Assembly: GCF_946479605.1 (NCBI RefSeq)
Contig: NZ_CAMLGT010000053.1
Span: 1-16,241 of the forward strand
Origin: an uncultured Lacibacter sp.
Lineage (GTDB): Bacteria; Bacteroidota; Bacteroidia; Chitinophagales; Chitinophagaceae
Length of the DNA: 16,241 bases
Reading direction: 5' to 3'
The position numbers were made by a program, and so were the translations under genes. The number at the start of each line of letters is the position of its first letter. The stretch's first letter is position 1. The notes under the pieces were generated by a model. It ran no database searches. It saw nothing but the letters and a program-made list of their open reading frames with translations, and was not told the DNA's origin. Positions 1 to 7,283 of the stretch are shown piece by piece.

Positions 1-254
1 TGGATGTGTTCAAATACATTGCACAGTGTAACGAAAAATTCGATTTCATTTTTGCAGGCCCGCCTTATGCTTTGGGTACCATTGATGAGCTGCCGAAAGA
101 AATTTTCAAACAACAGTTGCTGAACGAAGGAGGTTGGTTTGTATTGGAACATACTCCCCGCAACAGTTATACACAGTTTCCTTTTTTCAGAACAGAGCGT
201 AACTACGGCACCACCATCTTTTCTATCTTCGTAAACAAACCAAAAGAAGAATGA
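1..254 (+). CDS. rsmD: 16S rRNA (guanine966-N2)-methyltransferase, C-terminal part (5' end outside window)
   Basis: The reading frame is open from the left edge, so this is the last 83 or so residues of a protein that starts upstream. RsmD-family enzymes transfer a methyl group from S-adenosylmethionine to N2 of guanine 966 of 16S rRNA during small-subunit assembly. The visible part has the hydrophobic strand and catalytic loop of motif IV (FDFIFAGPPY at 39-68), then the closing strands of a Rossmann methyltransferase (GGWFVLEH and the terminal IFSIFVNK strand). In the family the loop is normally DPPY or DPPF; here the first residue is glycine (codon GGC at 57-59). The stop overlaps the next start (ATGA at 251-254), so translational coupling is likely. 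The family call rests on the motif and length from motif to end; another small N2-guanine or adenine methyltransferase is possible. Confidence 0.75.
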   Translation, partial: DVFKYIAQCNEKFDFIFAGPPYALGTIDELPKEIFKQQLLNEGGWFVLEHTPRNSYTQFPFFRTERNYGTTIFSIFVNKPKEE

Positions 255-823
255 CGAAAAAAGAGGCAAGGAAATTATTTAAAGAAAAGCGGTTAAGCCT
301 CACCGTAGGAGATCGTAACAGGTTCGATGATCTCATTCTCATCCACTTTCAACAATTACTGCTGCCCGATCTGTTTTATGTTCATACTTACCTTGCCATA
401 AAGGAGCAGCAGGAAATAGAAACCGATCATTTGCTGCATTACCTTGAGTTCCGTAACCCGGAGCTGAAGATCGTTATACCACGCATGGATCATGAAAAAA
501 ATGAATTGCTGCATATTGAGTATGATGAGCTGGTGGATGTAATGAAAAACGAGTGGGGTATTCATGAGCCGGTGAATGGCAGCCTGGTAGATGAACAACT
601 GATCGATCTTGTGTTTGTTCCTTTATTAGCCTTTGATGAAGACGGTTACCGTGTTGGTTACGGAAAAGGTTTTTACGATAAGTTTCTTGCCAGGTGCAGA
701 CCCGATGTAGTAAAAGTGGGGTTAAGTTATTTTGAACCCATACCACGCATCAGCGACCGTGCACAATTTGATATACCTTTAAACTATTGCGTTACACCGC
801 AGCGTGTTTATGAATTTGGCTGA
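251..823 (+). CDS. 5-formyltetrahydrofolate cyclo-ligase (5,10-methenyltetrahydrofolate synthetase)
   Basis: This cytosolic enzyme uses ATP to convert 5-formyltetrahydrofolate to 5,10-methenyltetrahydrofolate, returning a storage or by-product folate to the one-carbon pool. The 190-residue length is normal for the family. An N-terminal basic helix (RKLFKEKR, residues 7-14) matches the conserved K-x(n)-R phosphate-binding region. WGIHEP (102-107) is the family's usual G-I-x-EP segment. The diagnostic glycine-rich loop GYRVGYGKGFYD lies at residues 132-143, preceded by the hydrophobic strand VFVPLLAFD. The start overlaps the stop of the upstream methyltransferase by four bases, and the 3' end overlaps lpxK by 14 bases, so the three genes are probably one transcript. 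No promoter or SD-like site is visible at the start, which fits coupling. The E. coli homologue is called ygfA/fau; no symbol is certain here. Confidence 0.93.
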   Translation: MTKKEARKLFKEKRLSLTVGDRNRFDDLILIHFQQLLLPDLFYVHTYLAIKEQQEIETDHLLHYLEFRNPELKIVIPRMDHEKNELLHIEYDELVDVMKNEWGIHEPVNGSLVDEQLIDLVFVPLLAFDEDGYRVGYGKGFYDKFLARCRPDVVKVGLSYFEPIPRISDRAQFDIPLNYCVTPQRVYEFG

Positions 824-1892
824 TCTCACATTTCAATCCATTCGCTTTTTACTGTTGCCGTTTGCGTTGCTGTACGGGGCCGTTGTGTGGCTGCGGAATA
901 AGCTGTACGATAAAAATGTATGGAAGTCCACATCGGTAAACATGCCCATTATCTGCGTAGGTAATTTAAGTGTGGGTGGCACGGGTAAATCGCCCATGGT
1001 TGAATATTTGCTGCGTTTGCTGAAAGAGGAAGTGAATGTGGCCACACTCAGCCGTGGTTATAAACGCAAAACCAAAGGGTATGTACTGGCAAATGAACAT
1101 ACAACCGCATTGGAAATAGGTGATGAACCCATGCAGTTTCATGTAAAGTTTCCCGATGTGGCAGTGGCAGTGGGCGAAGAACGGCTGGAAGCAATACCAC
1201 AGCTGCTGCACGATAAACCAAAAACACAGGCTATTATTTTAGATGATGGTTTTCAACACAGGGCCATTAAAGCCGGGTTGAATATTCTGTTAACAGATTA
1301 CAGCAATTTGTTTACCCGTGATTTCTTTTTGCCCACAGGTGATCTGCGTGATGAGCGACGCAGTTACAAACGTGCAGAAATAATTGTGGTGACCAAGTGC
1401 CCGGATTCGTTAACAGAGGAGGAGCGCAGAAAAATTGAAGAGGAGATAAACCCATTGCCGCATCAGCAATTGTTCTTTTCTGCCATTGAATATGGTGTGC
1501 CCTATCATATTCTTCATCCGCAGCAGGATTATCATTTACACAAAGAACTGGAGGTATTGCTGGTAACAGGTATTGCGAATATTGAGCCATTAAAAGCACA
1601 TATACTCGCCAATACTTACACGTATGAAAATATCAGCTTCAGTGATCATCATATTTTCAGTATTGATGATCTGAAAGATATCAGCAAACGGTTCAGCAAA
1701 ATGGACCATGCTTCAAAAATCATTATCACCACCGAAAAAGATGCAGTGCGTTTGGTCAAATTCAGGGAAGAACTGGAAGAACTTCCTCTGTTCGTTTTAC
1801 CCATCCGGCATCGTATCTTGTTTAACAGGGAAGAGCAGTTGAAAAAAACAGTGATCGGTTTTATTCAGCAGTTTTCCGTAATTAATCAATAA
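810..1892 (+). CDS. lpxK: Tetraacyldisaccharide 4'-kinase
   Basis: LpxK phosphorylates the 4' position of tetraacyl-disaccharide-1-phosphate to make lipid IVA, the sixth step of lipid A synthesis, at the inner face of the cytoplasmic membrane. I chose the ATG at 810 (360 residues); a GTG at 804 in the same frame would add two residues. A hydrophobic N-terminal segment (about residues 11-28) is the expected membrane-associating helix. The P-loop is GNLSVGGTGKSP (51-62), and the LpxK hallmark DDGFQH, the Walker-B-like region, is at 145-150. SRGYKRK (81-87) and GDEP (104-107) are also family motifs. The gene starts inside the end of the folate enzyme gene (14-base overlap). The product implies an outer membrane with lipid A. 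The 3' end is followed directly by an inverted repeat. Confidence 0.96.
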   Translation: MNLADLTFQSIRFLLLPFALLYGAVVWLRNKLYDKNVWKSTSVNMPIICVGNLSVGGTGKSPMVEYLLRLLKEEVNVATLSRGYKRKTKGYVLANEHTTALEIGDEPMQFHVKFPDVAVAVGEERLEAIPQLLHDKPKTQAIILDDGFQHRAIKAGLNILLTDYSNLFTRDFFLPTGDLRDERRSYKRAEIIVVTKCPDSLTEEERRKIEEEINPLPHQQLFFSAIEYGVPYHILHPQQDYHLHKELEVLLVTGIANIEPLKAHILANTYTYENISFSDHHIFSIDDLKDISKRFSKMDHASKIIITTEKDAVRLVKFREELEELPLFVLPIRHRILFNREEQLKKTVIGFIQQFSVINQ

Positions 1893-1942
1893 ACCACAGA
1901 AACCGATAGACACGAAGAAGAAGTTTAAGTACACTCTGTGGT
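1893..1942. repeat. Intergenic inverted repeat between lpxK and rnr (probable dispersed repeat)
   Basis: ACCACAGA (1893-1900) is repeated in perfect inverse as TCTGTGGT (1935-1942), with 34 bases between. The left arm begins on the base after the lpxK stop codon. The interior carries a purine-rich GACACGAAGAAGAAG stretch. Short intergenic elements built from ACCACAGA and GACACGAAG words and ending in TCTGTGGT recur in many bacterial genomes, as I recall, so I read this as one copy of a dispersed repeat. The copy number in this genome cannot be seen here. No T-run follows the right arm, so it does not look like an intrinsic terminator. Confidence 0.5.
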
Positions 1943-1955
1943 AAAATAAAACACT

Positions 1956-4046
1956 ATGAAGAAAAAGAAAATCAACAAAGAGTCAAAGCAGAAAGGATCG
2001 AAAGGTTCATCTGCAAAAAATAAACCGGCAAAAGTTGCCGGGGGTAAACACAAACATCCGGGTGCAAGTCATCGTGGAGTAATTGATATAACACGCAGTG
2101 GTATGGGTTATGTAACGGTGGCCGATATGGATCGTGATGTAATTGTGCGTCCGCAACATTTTAATACAGCCCTGCATGGCGATACGGTGGAAGTACAGAT
2201 CACAAAAAGTGCAGGAGGCGGTGGCCGTACCGAAGGAGAGATCATTCGTGTAATTGAACGGAAGCAAACACAGTTTATCGGCCGCATCAGCATACAAAAG
2301 AATTACAGCTTTTTTATTCCTGAAACAGACAGGCCCATGCCCGATCTGTTTATTCCTGCTGAAAAACTGAATGGTGCAGGCAATAACGATAAAGTGGTAG
2401 CCAAACTAACGGCGTGGGATAAGGCCAAACGTGTACCCGAAGGTGAAGTGCTGGAGCTGGTGAAACAGGAAGCAGAGAATGATATTGCTATGAAGCAGAT
2501 CTTGCTGTCGGCAGGTTTCAATTTAAGTTTTGACGATGAAGTGCTGGAACAGGCCGAACGTTTTCCGGATGGAGTTAGTGCAGATGAAGTAAAGAAGCGC
2601 AGGGATTTTCGTGATGTATTGACATTTACCATTGACCCTGTTGATGCAAAAGATTTTGATGATGCACTTTCCATTCAGAAACTGGAAAATGGTTTCTATG
2701 AAATTGGTGTACACATTGCCGATGTGAGTCATTATGTAGAACCGGGAACTGCATTGGATGATGAAGCCTATGCAAGAGCAACCTCGGTGTACCTTCCTGA
2801 TCGTGTGTTACCGATGTTACCCGAACGCATTTCAAATGAATTATGTTCGCTTCGTCCGAAAGAAGATAAATACACGTTCTCTGCTGTGTTTAAAATAACC
2901 GGTAAAGGAGAAATTAAAGATGTGTGGTTGGGAAGAACAGTGATCCATTCCAATCACCGTTTCAGTTACGAAGAAGTGCAGGAAATTATTGAAGCTGCTG
3001 GTGAAGGTTTGTATGGTGAAGAAATTATGTTGCTCAACACACTTGCACAAAAGATGCGGAAAGACCGTTTCAAAAAAGGCGCTATCAATTTCTCGTCACA
3101 GGAAGTACGTTTTGTGCTGGATGAAAACCGTAAACCGATCGGCATTACCATTAAAGAAAGCAAAGAAGCGCATCAGCTGATTGAAGAGTTTATGCTGCTG
3201 GCAAATAAACATGTAGCTGAGTATATTGGTAAAATCACAGTAAAAGATAAACCGGTACCATTCCCGTATCGTGTACACGATACGCCGGATGAAGCGAAGC
3301 TTGGTCCGTTTATGGTGTTTGCCAAAAAGTACGGACACACTTTCGATGTATCATCGCCGCAACGTATTGCCGAATCGTTTAACCAGATGCTGAAAGATGC
3401 CAATGGTAAACCCGAGCAACATGTGTTGGAAGCATTGGGCATTCGTACCATGGCGAAAGCGGTGTATACAGCAGAAAATATTGGTCACTACGGTTTGGGG
3501 TTTGAACACTACTGTCATTTCACATCGCCTATCCGTCGTTATCCCGATGTGCTGGTGCATCGTGTATTGCAGCAATGCCTGGATAAAGAACCGCAGATCG
3601 ATAAAAAAATGGAAGCGAAGTGCAAGCATTGTAGTGAGCGTGAACGTTCGGCCATGGAAAGTGAACGGGCTGCCAACAAATACAAACAGGTGGAATACAT
3701 GAGCCAGTTCCTTGGTGAAGAGTTTGACGGTGTGGTAAGCGGTGTAGCATCATTTGGATTTTGGGTGGAAACGGTTGAACATAAATGCGAGGGACTTGTT
3801 AGCTTGTTTTCGCTGAGCGATTTCGACGATTTCCGTCATGTGGAAGAAGATTATTGTTTGGTGGGTAAACGCAGTGGACGAACATTCCGTATGGGGGATA
3901 AGGTGACGATCAAAGTGGTGGCAGCAAACCTCGAAAAACGTCAGCTCGATTACGAGTTGGTGCTGGGGCATATCGATTCAACGGAGAAGAAAGTATTGCA
4001 GCCAACGAAGTTTCAACATCCGAAGAAAAAGAGGGGGAAGAAATGA
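1956..4046 (+). CDS. rnr: Ribonuclease R (RNB-family 3'-5' exoribonuclease)
   Basis: RNase R degrades structured RNA from the 3' end, releasing nucleoside monophosphates, and acts in mRNA decay, rRNA quality control and trans-translation turnover. The 696-residue protein has a lysine-rich start (about 1-35), cold-shock/OB domains (about 38-170), the RNB catalytic domain (about 215-540) and a C-terminal S1 domain (about 585-670). It ends in a basic tail (KKKRGKK). The four catalytic acidic residues appear as D227, D233, D235 and D236 in IDPVDAKDFDDA, with the spacing of E. coli RNase R D272/D278/D280/D281. The family block HFTSPIRRYPDVLVHR is present near 525. It is shorter than E. coli RNase R (about 813) because it has no N-terminal helix-turn-helix extension. 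The ATG at 1956 is the first in frame and gives the expected lysine-rich start. Inverted-repeat elements flank the gene on both sides. Confidence 0.96.
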   Translation: MKKKKINKESKQKGSKGSSAKNKPAKVAGGKHKHPGASHRGVIDITRSGMGYVTVADMDRDVIVRPQHFNTALHGDTVEVQITKSAGGGGRTEGEIIRVIERKQTQFIGRISIQKNYSFFIPETDRPMPDLFIPAEKLNGAGNNDKVVAKLTAWDKAKRVPEGEVLELVKQEAENDIAMKQILLSAGFNLSFDDEVLEQAERFPDGVSADEVKKRRDFRDVLTFTIDPVDAKDFDDALSIQKLENGFYEIGVHIADVSHYVEPGTALDDEAYARATSVYLPDRVLPMLPERISNELCSLRPKEDKYTFSAVFKITGKGEIKDVWLGRTVIHSNHRFSYEEVQEIIEAAGEGLYGEEIMLLNTLAQKMRKDRFKKGAINFSSQEVRFVLDENRKPIGITIKESKEAHQLIEEFMLLANKHVAEYIGKITVKDKPVPFPYRVHDTPDEAKLGPFMVFAKKYGHTFDVSSPQRIAESFNQMLKDANGKPEQHVLEALGIRTMAKAVYTAENIGHYGLGFEHYCHFTSPIRRYPDVLVHRVLQQCLDKEPQIDKKMEAKCKHCSERERSAMESERAANKYKQVEYMSQFLGEEFDGVVSGVASFGFWVETVEHKCEGLVSLFSLSDFDDFRHVEEDYCLVGKRSGRTFRMGDKVTIKVVAANLEKRQLDYELVLGHIDSTEKKVLQPTKFQHPKKKRGKK

Positions 4047-4050
4047 TGGC

Positions 4051-4157
4051 TGATTTATGATATAGGATGTAAGATTTGTTTTCTGCTTCAACATCCTGAT
4101 CATACTTAATTATCTTGCCGTTTGTTTCACAAATCAGACATCAGAAATCATACATCA
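4051..4157. repeat. Imperfect long inverted repeat between rnr and the prenyl synthase gene
   Basis: The arm at 4051-4079 and the arm at 4129-4157 are inverted copies of each other, 23 of 29 positions matching by hand alignment, with 49 bases between. The right arm is built from near-repeated words (ATCAGACATCAGA, then ATCATACATCA), giving it a low-complexity look. Transcribed, the region would fold into a long imperfect hairpin filling nearly the whole 118-base gap. No T-run follows, so it is not a standard intrinsic terminator. It may be a dispersed intergenic repeat or a decayed miniature element. It could also shield the rnr 3' end from exonucleases; that is inference only. Confidence 0.55.
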
Positions 4158-4164
4158 AAAAGTT

Positions 4165-5127
4165 ATGCAGTCGTTCGAACAACTTTTAAAACAATTTGAA
4201 GAGCATTTCAACAAGCGCATATTTCCAACAGAACCGGCTTCGTTGTACGATGCAGCGCAACATATCCTCAGCATTGGCGGCAAACGTGTGCGGCCTGTTG
4301 CGGTGTTAATGGGCAATGAGTTGTTTGATGAGATCAAGCCCGATGCATGGCAGGTGGCAACAGCCATTGAACTGTTTCATAATTTTTCGTTGATACACGA
4401 CGATATTATGGACGAAGCGCCGTTGCGTCGTGGTAAACAAACAGTACATGCTATTCATGGTATCAATACCGCTATTCTTGCGGGTGATGTAACGTTAACC
4501 ATGTCGTACGATTTTTTAGGCAGGGTAGCAGGCGATGTAAAACCGATCCTTGCCCTGTTCAATAAAACCGCACTGGAAGTATCGGAAGGGCAGCAGATGG
4601 ATATGGACTTTGAAAAGAGAGAAACCGTAAGCCTTGCTGAATATGTACGTATGATCGAATTAAAAACCTCGGTACTGCTGGCAGCCAGTTTAAAGCTCGG
4701 TGCAATGATCGGTGGTGCAAGTGTAGGCAATACTGAACATATCTACGAGTTTGGCCGCAACCTTGGTATTGCCTTCCAGGTGCAGGACGATTACCTCGAT
4801 TGCTTTGGTGATCCCGCAAAGTTTGGTAAGCAGGTGGGGGGCGATATTAAAGCCAATAAGAAAACTTTTTTGATGATCCATGCATTGGAAACTGCAAGTG
4901 CACAACAGCAGCAACAGTTAAAGGAATTGATGCAAACAAATCCTGCAGATAAAGTGGAACAGGTGCTGGCAATTTATAAAGCTGCGGGTGTGGATGAATG
5001 GGCCATGCAGCTTAAAAATCAATACTTCGAAAAAGCCATGCAGCATCTGGAAGATATTGCCGTGCTTAACAAACGCAAAGAACCATTGCAACAACTGGCA
5101 CAATTTCTTGTGCAGCGAGAGTATTGA
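4165..5127 (+). CDS. Polyprenyl (isoprenyl) diphosphate synthase, trans-type; short-chain product likely
   Basis: Trans-prenyltransferases condense isopentenyl diphosphate onto allylic diphosphates in the cytosol, supplying farnesyl, geranylgeranyl or longer chains for quinones, carotenoids and other isoprenoids. The 320-residue sequence has GGKRVRP (38-44), the first aspartate-rich motif DDIMD (79-83) followed by RRGKQTVH, and the second motif DDYLD (208-212) followed by FGKQVGGDIKANKKT. There is no two-residue insertion in the first motif, unlike bacterial IspA-type farnesyl synthases. The residue five before DDIMD is phenylalanine (F74); E. coli octaprenyl synthase has alanine there. In archaeal GGPP synthases an aromatic residue at this position limits the chain to about C20, so a C15-C20 product is inferred. 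The start follows the inverted repeat closely. The 3' end stops six bases from the convergent lipoprotein stop. Databases often label such proteins IspB-like, which may be wrong about chain length. Confidence 0.92.
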   Translation: MQSFEQLLKQFEEHFNKRIFPTEPASLYDAAQHILSIGGKRVRPVAVLMGNELFDEIKPDAWQVATAIELFHNFSLIHDDIMDEAPLRRGKQTVHAIHGINTAILAGDVTLTMSYDFLGRVAGDVKPILALFNKTALEVSEGQQMDMDFEKRETVSLAEYVRMIELKTSVLLAASLKLGAMIGGASVGNTEHIYEFGRNLGIAFQVQDDYLDCFGDPAKFGKQVGGDIKANKKTFLMIHALETASAQQQQQLKELMQTNPADKVEQVLAIYKAAGVDEWAMQLKNQYFEKAMQHLEDIAVLNKRKEPLQQLAQFLVQREY

Positions 5128-5146
5128 TCTTCATCAATCTTTTCTT
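5123..5146 (+). terminator. Weak candidate terminator hairpin after the prenyl synthase gene
   Basis: ATTGAT (5123-5128) and ATCAAT (5133-5138) pair around a CTTC loop, followed by the pyrimidine stretch CTTTTCTT. The stem is only six mostly A/T pairs and includes the stop codons of both convergent genes. It could act as a weak intrinsic terminator for the plus-strand gene, but strength is doubtful. Confidence 0.3.
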
Positions 5147-5514
5147 GAAACCAGTGATACTGATGGCTGTGATGACAGTAAAACCATCAGTTCATAACTG
5201 TATTTACCGGGGTTTAATTTTTCCTCGCCCACATAATCAATAGGCTGGAGTTTTGTCAGTTGATTATTGAAGTGTACTTCAATGTACGCATAGTGATACA
5301 AGAAATTAAATGGCTTGTACCCCGAATAGGAATTGGCGGCAACATTGTAGTAAACCTGTTTGCCACCGGGGCTGTTTACAATCACAGAGTCATAAAATAA
5401 GGCGCTCTTGTTATTGATACGTAGCAAGGTTTTGCCATTGCCTTCTGTTCCATTTTGTTTTGTACAGGCTGTAACAGCAAGTACAATTACTACCAATAAA
5501 AGAATATGCCGCAT
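5134..5514 (-). CDS. Small predicted lipoprotein of unknown function
   Basis: I place the start at the ATG complementary to 5512-5514, giving 126 residues; a longer frame starts at 5550 but would put 12 polar residues before the signal. The N-terminus is a lipoprotein signal peptide: M-R-H, a hydrophobic run (ILLLVVIVLAV), then the lipobox VTAC with the acylated cysteine at residue 17. The mature part begins TKQNGTEGNGK, a flexible polar linker, and then looks beta-rich, with many alternating hydrophobic and aromatic residues (for example FLYHYAYIEVHF). No known domain or catalytic motif is recognised. It should be anchored in the inner or outer membrane after processing by Lgt, LspA and possibly Lnt. 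It converges on the prenyl synthase gene with six bases between stops, and is divergent from the permease across 79 bases. Confidence 0.75.
   Translation of the reverse strand: MRHILLLVVIVLAVTACTKQNGTEGNGKTLLRINNKSALFYDSVIVNSPGGKQVYYNVAANSYSGYKPFNFLYHYAYIEVHFNNQLTKLQPIDYVGEEKLNPGKYSYELMVLLSSQPSVSLVSRKD
5159..5191. repeat. Perfect 8-bp inverted repeat with nested stem inside the lipoprotein gene 3' end
   Basis: ACTGATGG (5159-5166) and CCATCAGT (5184-5191) are perfect inverse copies. The spacer begins with a second small hairpin, CTGT-GATG-ACAG (5167-5178), so the whole can fold as a nearly continuous 12-bp stem with a five-base bulge. It lies in the lipoprotein's C-terminal codons and just downstream of the prenyl synthase stop on the other strand. 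No T-run follows on either strand. It may form an RNA 3' structure, or may be chance within coding sequence. Confidence 0.4.
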
Positions 5515-5544
5515 GTTTTGTTGACAATCTCGAAAAAGCAAACG

Positions 5545-5573
5545 TTGCACTTATTCATTTTTTCCCTATTTTG
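5545..5573 (+). promoter_or_regulatory. Candidate Bacteroidetes-type promoter for the permease-mgsA operon
   Basis: TTG at 5545-5547 is followed after 19 bases by TATTTTG at 5567-5573, one base shorter than the TAnnTTTG consensus. It ends 20 bases before the ATG at 5594, which would give a short leader. The element is imperfect, so confidence is modest. Confidence 0.4.
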
Positions 5574-5593
5574 AACGCCTTAAACCAGCTTAT

Positions 5594-7282
5594 ATGAGTC
5601 AATTGTTCCGCAGAAAAAAGATCAATACAATAATGTCGCAGGGAGGCGATGAAGTGCATGGAGGAAGCGGACTGCATCGGGTATTGAATGTGCGTGATCT
5701 TACTTTTCTCGGTATTGCTGCTGTTATTGGAGCGGGTATCTTTTCTACTATTGGTAGTGCAGCCTTTCATGGCGGCCCCGGCGTTTCATTATTATTTGTG
5801 ATTACCGCAATTACCTGTGGTTTCTCTGCATTGTGTTATGCGGAGTTTGCCAGCCGGGTTCCTGTGAGCGGAAGTGCTTATACCTATGCTTATGTAAGTT
5901 TTGGAGAACTGGTAGCCTGGATCATTGGCTGGGCATTGATTCTTGAATATGCCATTGGAAATATTGTGGTGGCCATCAGCTGGAGCAGTTATTTCAACAA
6001 CCTTCTGCAAGGATTAAATATTCATTTGCCTTTTTGGTTAACCACCAATCTTTCTACTGCGAAAGAAGCATTGGCAGGGGTGAACGAACAATTAGCAAAA
6101 GGTGTTGCTGCAACTCCTGAAATGCAAACCATCATTAATGGGTTTAACAGTGCACCGGATTTAGGAGGTACAAAGCTTTTTCTGAATCTGCCTGCATTAT
6201 TAATTGTAGCACTTATTACTGCTCTTGCATACGTGGGTATGAAGGAAAGTAAGAAGAGTGCCAATGCAATGGTGGTGTTTAAAATTGCAGTGATCATTTT
6301 TGTCATTATTATGGGATTCTTTTACGTGAATACTGATAACTGGAATCCCTTTATGCCAAATGGTTTTACCGGAGTGTTGCAGGGTGTGAGTGCTGTGTTC
6401 TATGCGTATATTGGTTTTGATGCTATCAGTACCACTGCGGAGGAATGTAAAAATCCACAACGTGATTTGCCAAGAGGGATGATGTATGCGTTGCTGATCT
6501 GTACTGTCCTTTACATCCTTATTGCACTTGTATTAACCGGTATGGTGAATTACAGTGAACTGAAAGTAGATGATCCTTTAGCGTATGTGTTTGATAAGTT
6601 GGGATTAAAATGGATCGGTTATATCATCAGCATCAGTGCAGTTGTTGCAACAACAAGTGTGTTGCTGGTGTTCCAGCTGGGCCAGCCACGTATCTGGATG
6701 ACCATGAGCCGTGATGGATTATTACCCAAGCGATTTGCCAATGTTCATCCAAAATACAAAACACCTGCTTTTGCAACAGTTGTAACGGGTTTTCTCGTTG
6801 GTATTCCTGCTATGTTTTTACCATCATCTAAGATGACTGATTTGACAAGCATCGGAACATTGTTCGCCTTTGTACTCGTTTGTCTTGGGGTATTATTGTT
6901 ACCCAAACTGAAAGAAGCAGGTGCCGGTAAATTTAAATTACCATACATCAATGCACAGTTCATTCTTCCCGTTATTGTTGCGGGCTTTATCTTCCTGTTT
7001 CGTGAACGTGTAACGGCATCATTCACCAATCTCTTTCATGAAGCTCACCAGGAAGTGTTGTTCTTTATCTTCATCATTATTGCTGTTGTAATAGCTGTTC
7101 TTACTTTCATCCGCAAGTATTCGCTTATTCCTGTGTTGGGAGCATTAAGCTGTTTGTATTTAATGATTGAAATTCCGGTGAGCAGCTGGCTTTGGTTTTT
7201 TGTGTGGATGGGAATAGGATTGATCATTTATTTCTTTTACGGCTACCGCAAAAGTAAATTAGCAAAAAGTCAACAGGCATAA
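5594..7282 (+). CDS. APC-superfamily amino acid permease (cationic amino acid transporter-like)
   Basis: A 562-residue integral membrane protein with about twelve or more predicted membrane helices, expected to take up amino acids by cation symport or exchange across the inner membrane. After a basic cytoplasmic N-terminus (about 1-34) the first helix carries GIAAVIGAGIFSTIG (40-54), the unwound-helix substrate motif typical of APC transporters. A second hallmark, GFDAISTTAEECKNPQRDLP (about 275-294), is characteristic of the CAT/YfnA branch. PVSGSAYTYAY (about 92-102) is also conserved in this branch. A hydrophilic loop of about 40 residues (roughly 155-195) is longer than in compact family members. 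Substrate cannot be read from sequence; basic or branched amino acids are common in relatives. The gene is one base upstream of mgsA and divergent from the lipoprotein gene. Confidence 0.9.
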   Translation: MSQLFRRKKINTIMSQGGDEVHGGSGLHRVLNVRDLTFLGIAAVIGAGIFSTIGSAAFHGGPGVSLLFVITAITCGFSALCYAEFASRVPVSGSAYTYAYVSFGELVAWIIGWALILEYAIGNIVVAISWSSYFNNLLQGLNIHLPFWLTTNLSTAKEALAGVNEQLAKGVAATPEMQTIINGFNSAPDLGGTKLFLNLPALLIVALITALAYVGMKESKKSANAMVVFKIAVIIFVIIMGFFYVNTDNWNPFMPNGFTGVLQGVSAVFYAYIGFDAISTTAEECKNPQRDLPRGMMYALLICTVLYILIALVLTGMVNYSELKVDDPLAYVFDKLGLKWIGYIISISAVVATTSVLLVFQLGQPRIWMTMSRDGLLPKRFANVHPKYKTPAFATVVTGFLVGIPAMFLPSSKMTDLTSIGTLFAFVLVCLGVLLLPKLKEAGAGKFKLPYINAQFILPVIVAGFIFLFRERVTASFTNLFHEAHQEVLFFIFIIIAVVIAVLTFIRKYSLIPVLGALSCLYLMIEIPVSSWLWFFVWMGIGLIIYFFYGYRKSKLAKSQQA

Positions 7283-7283
7283 T

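Noticed and set aside
3397..3702. Open frame of 101 codons inside rnr on the same strand
   Set aside because: Shadow frame: cysteine- and tryptophan-rich, and rnr is intact with all its motifs across this stretch.
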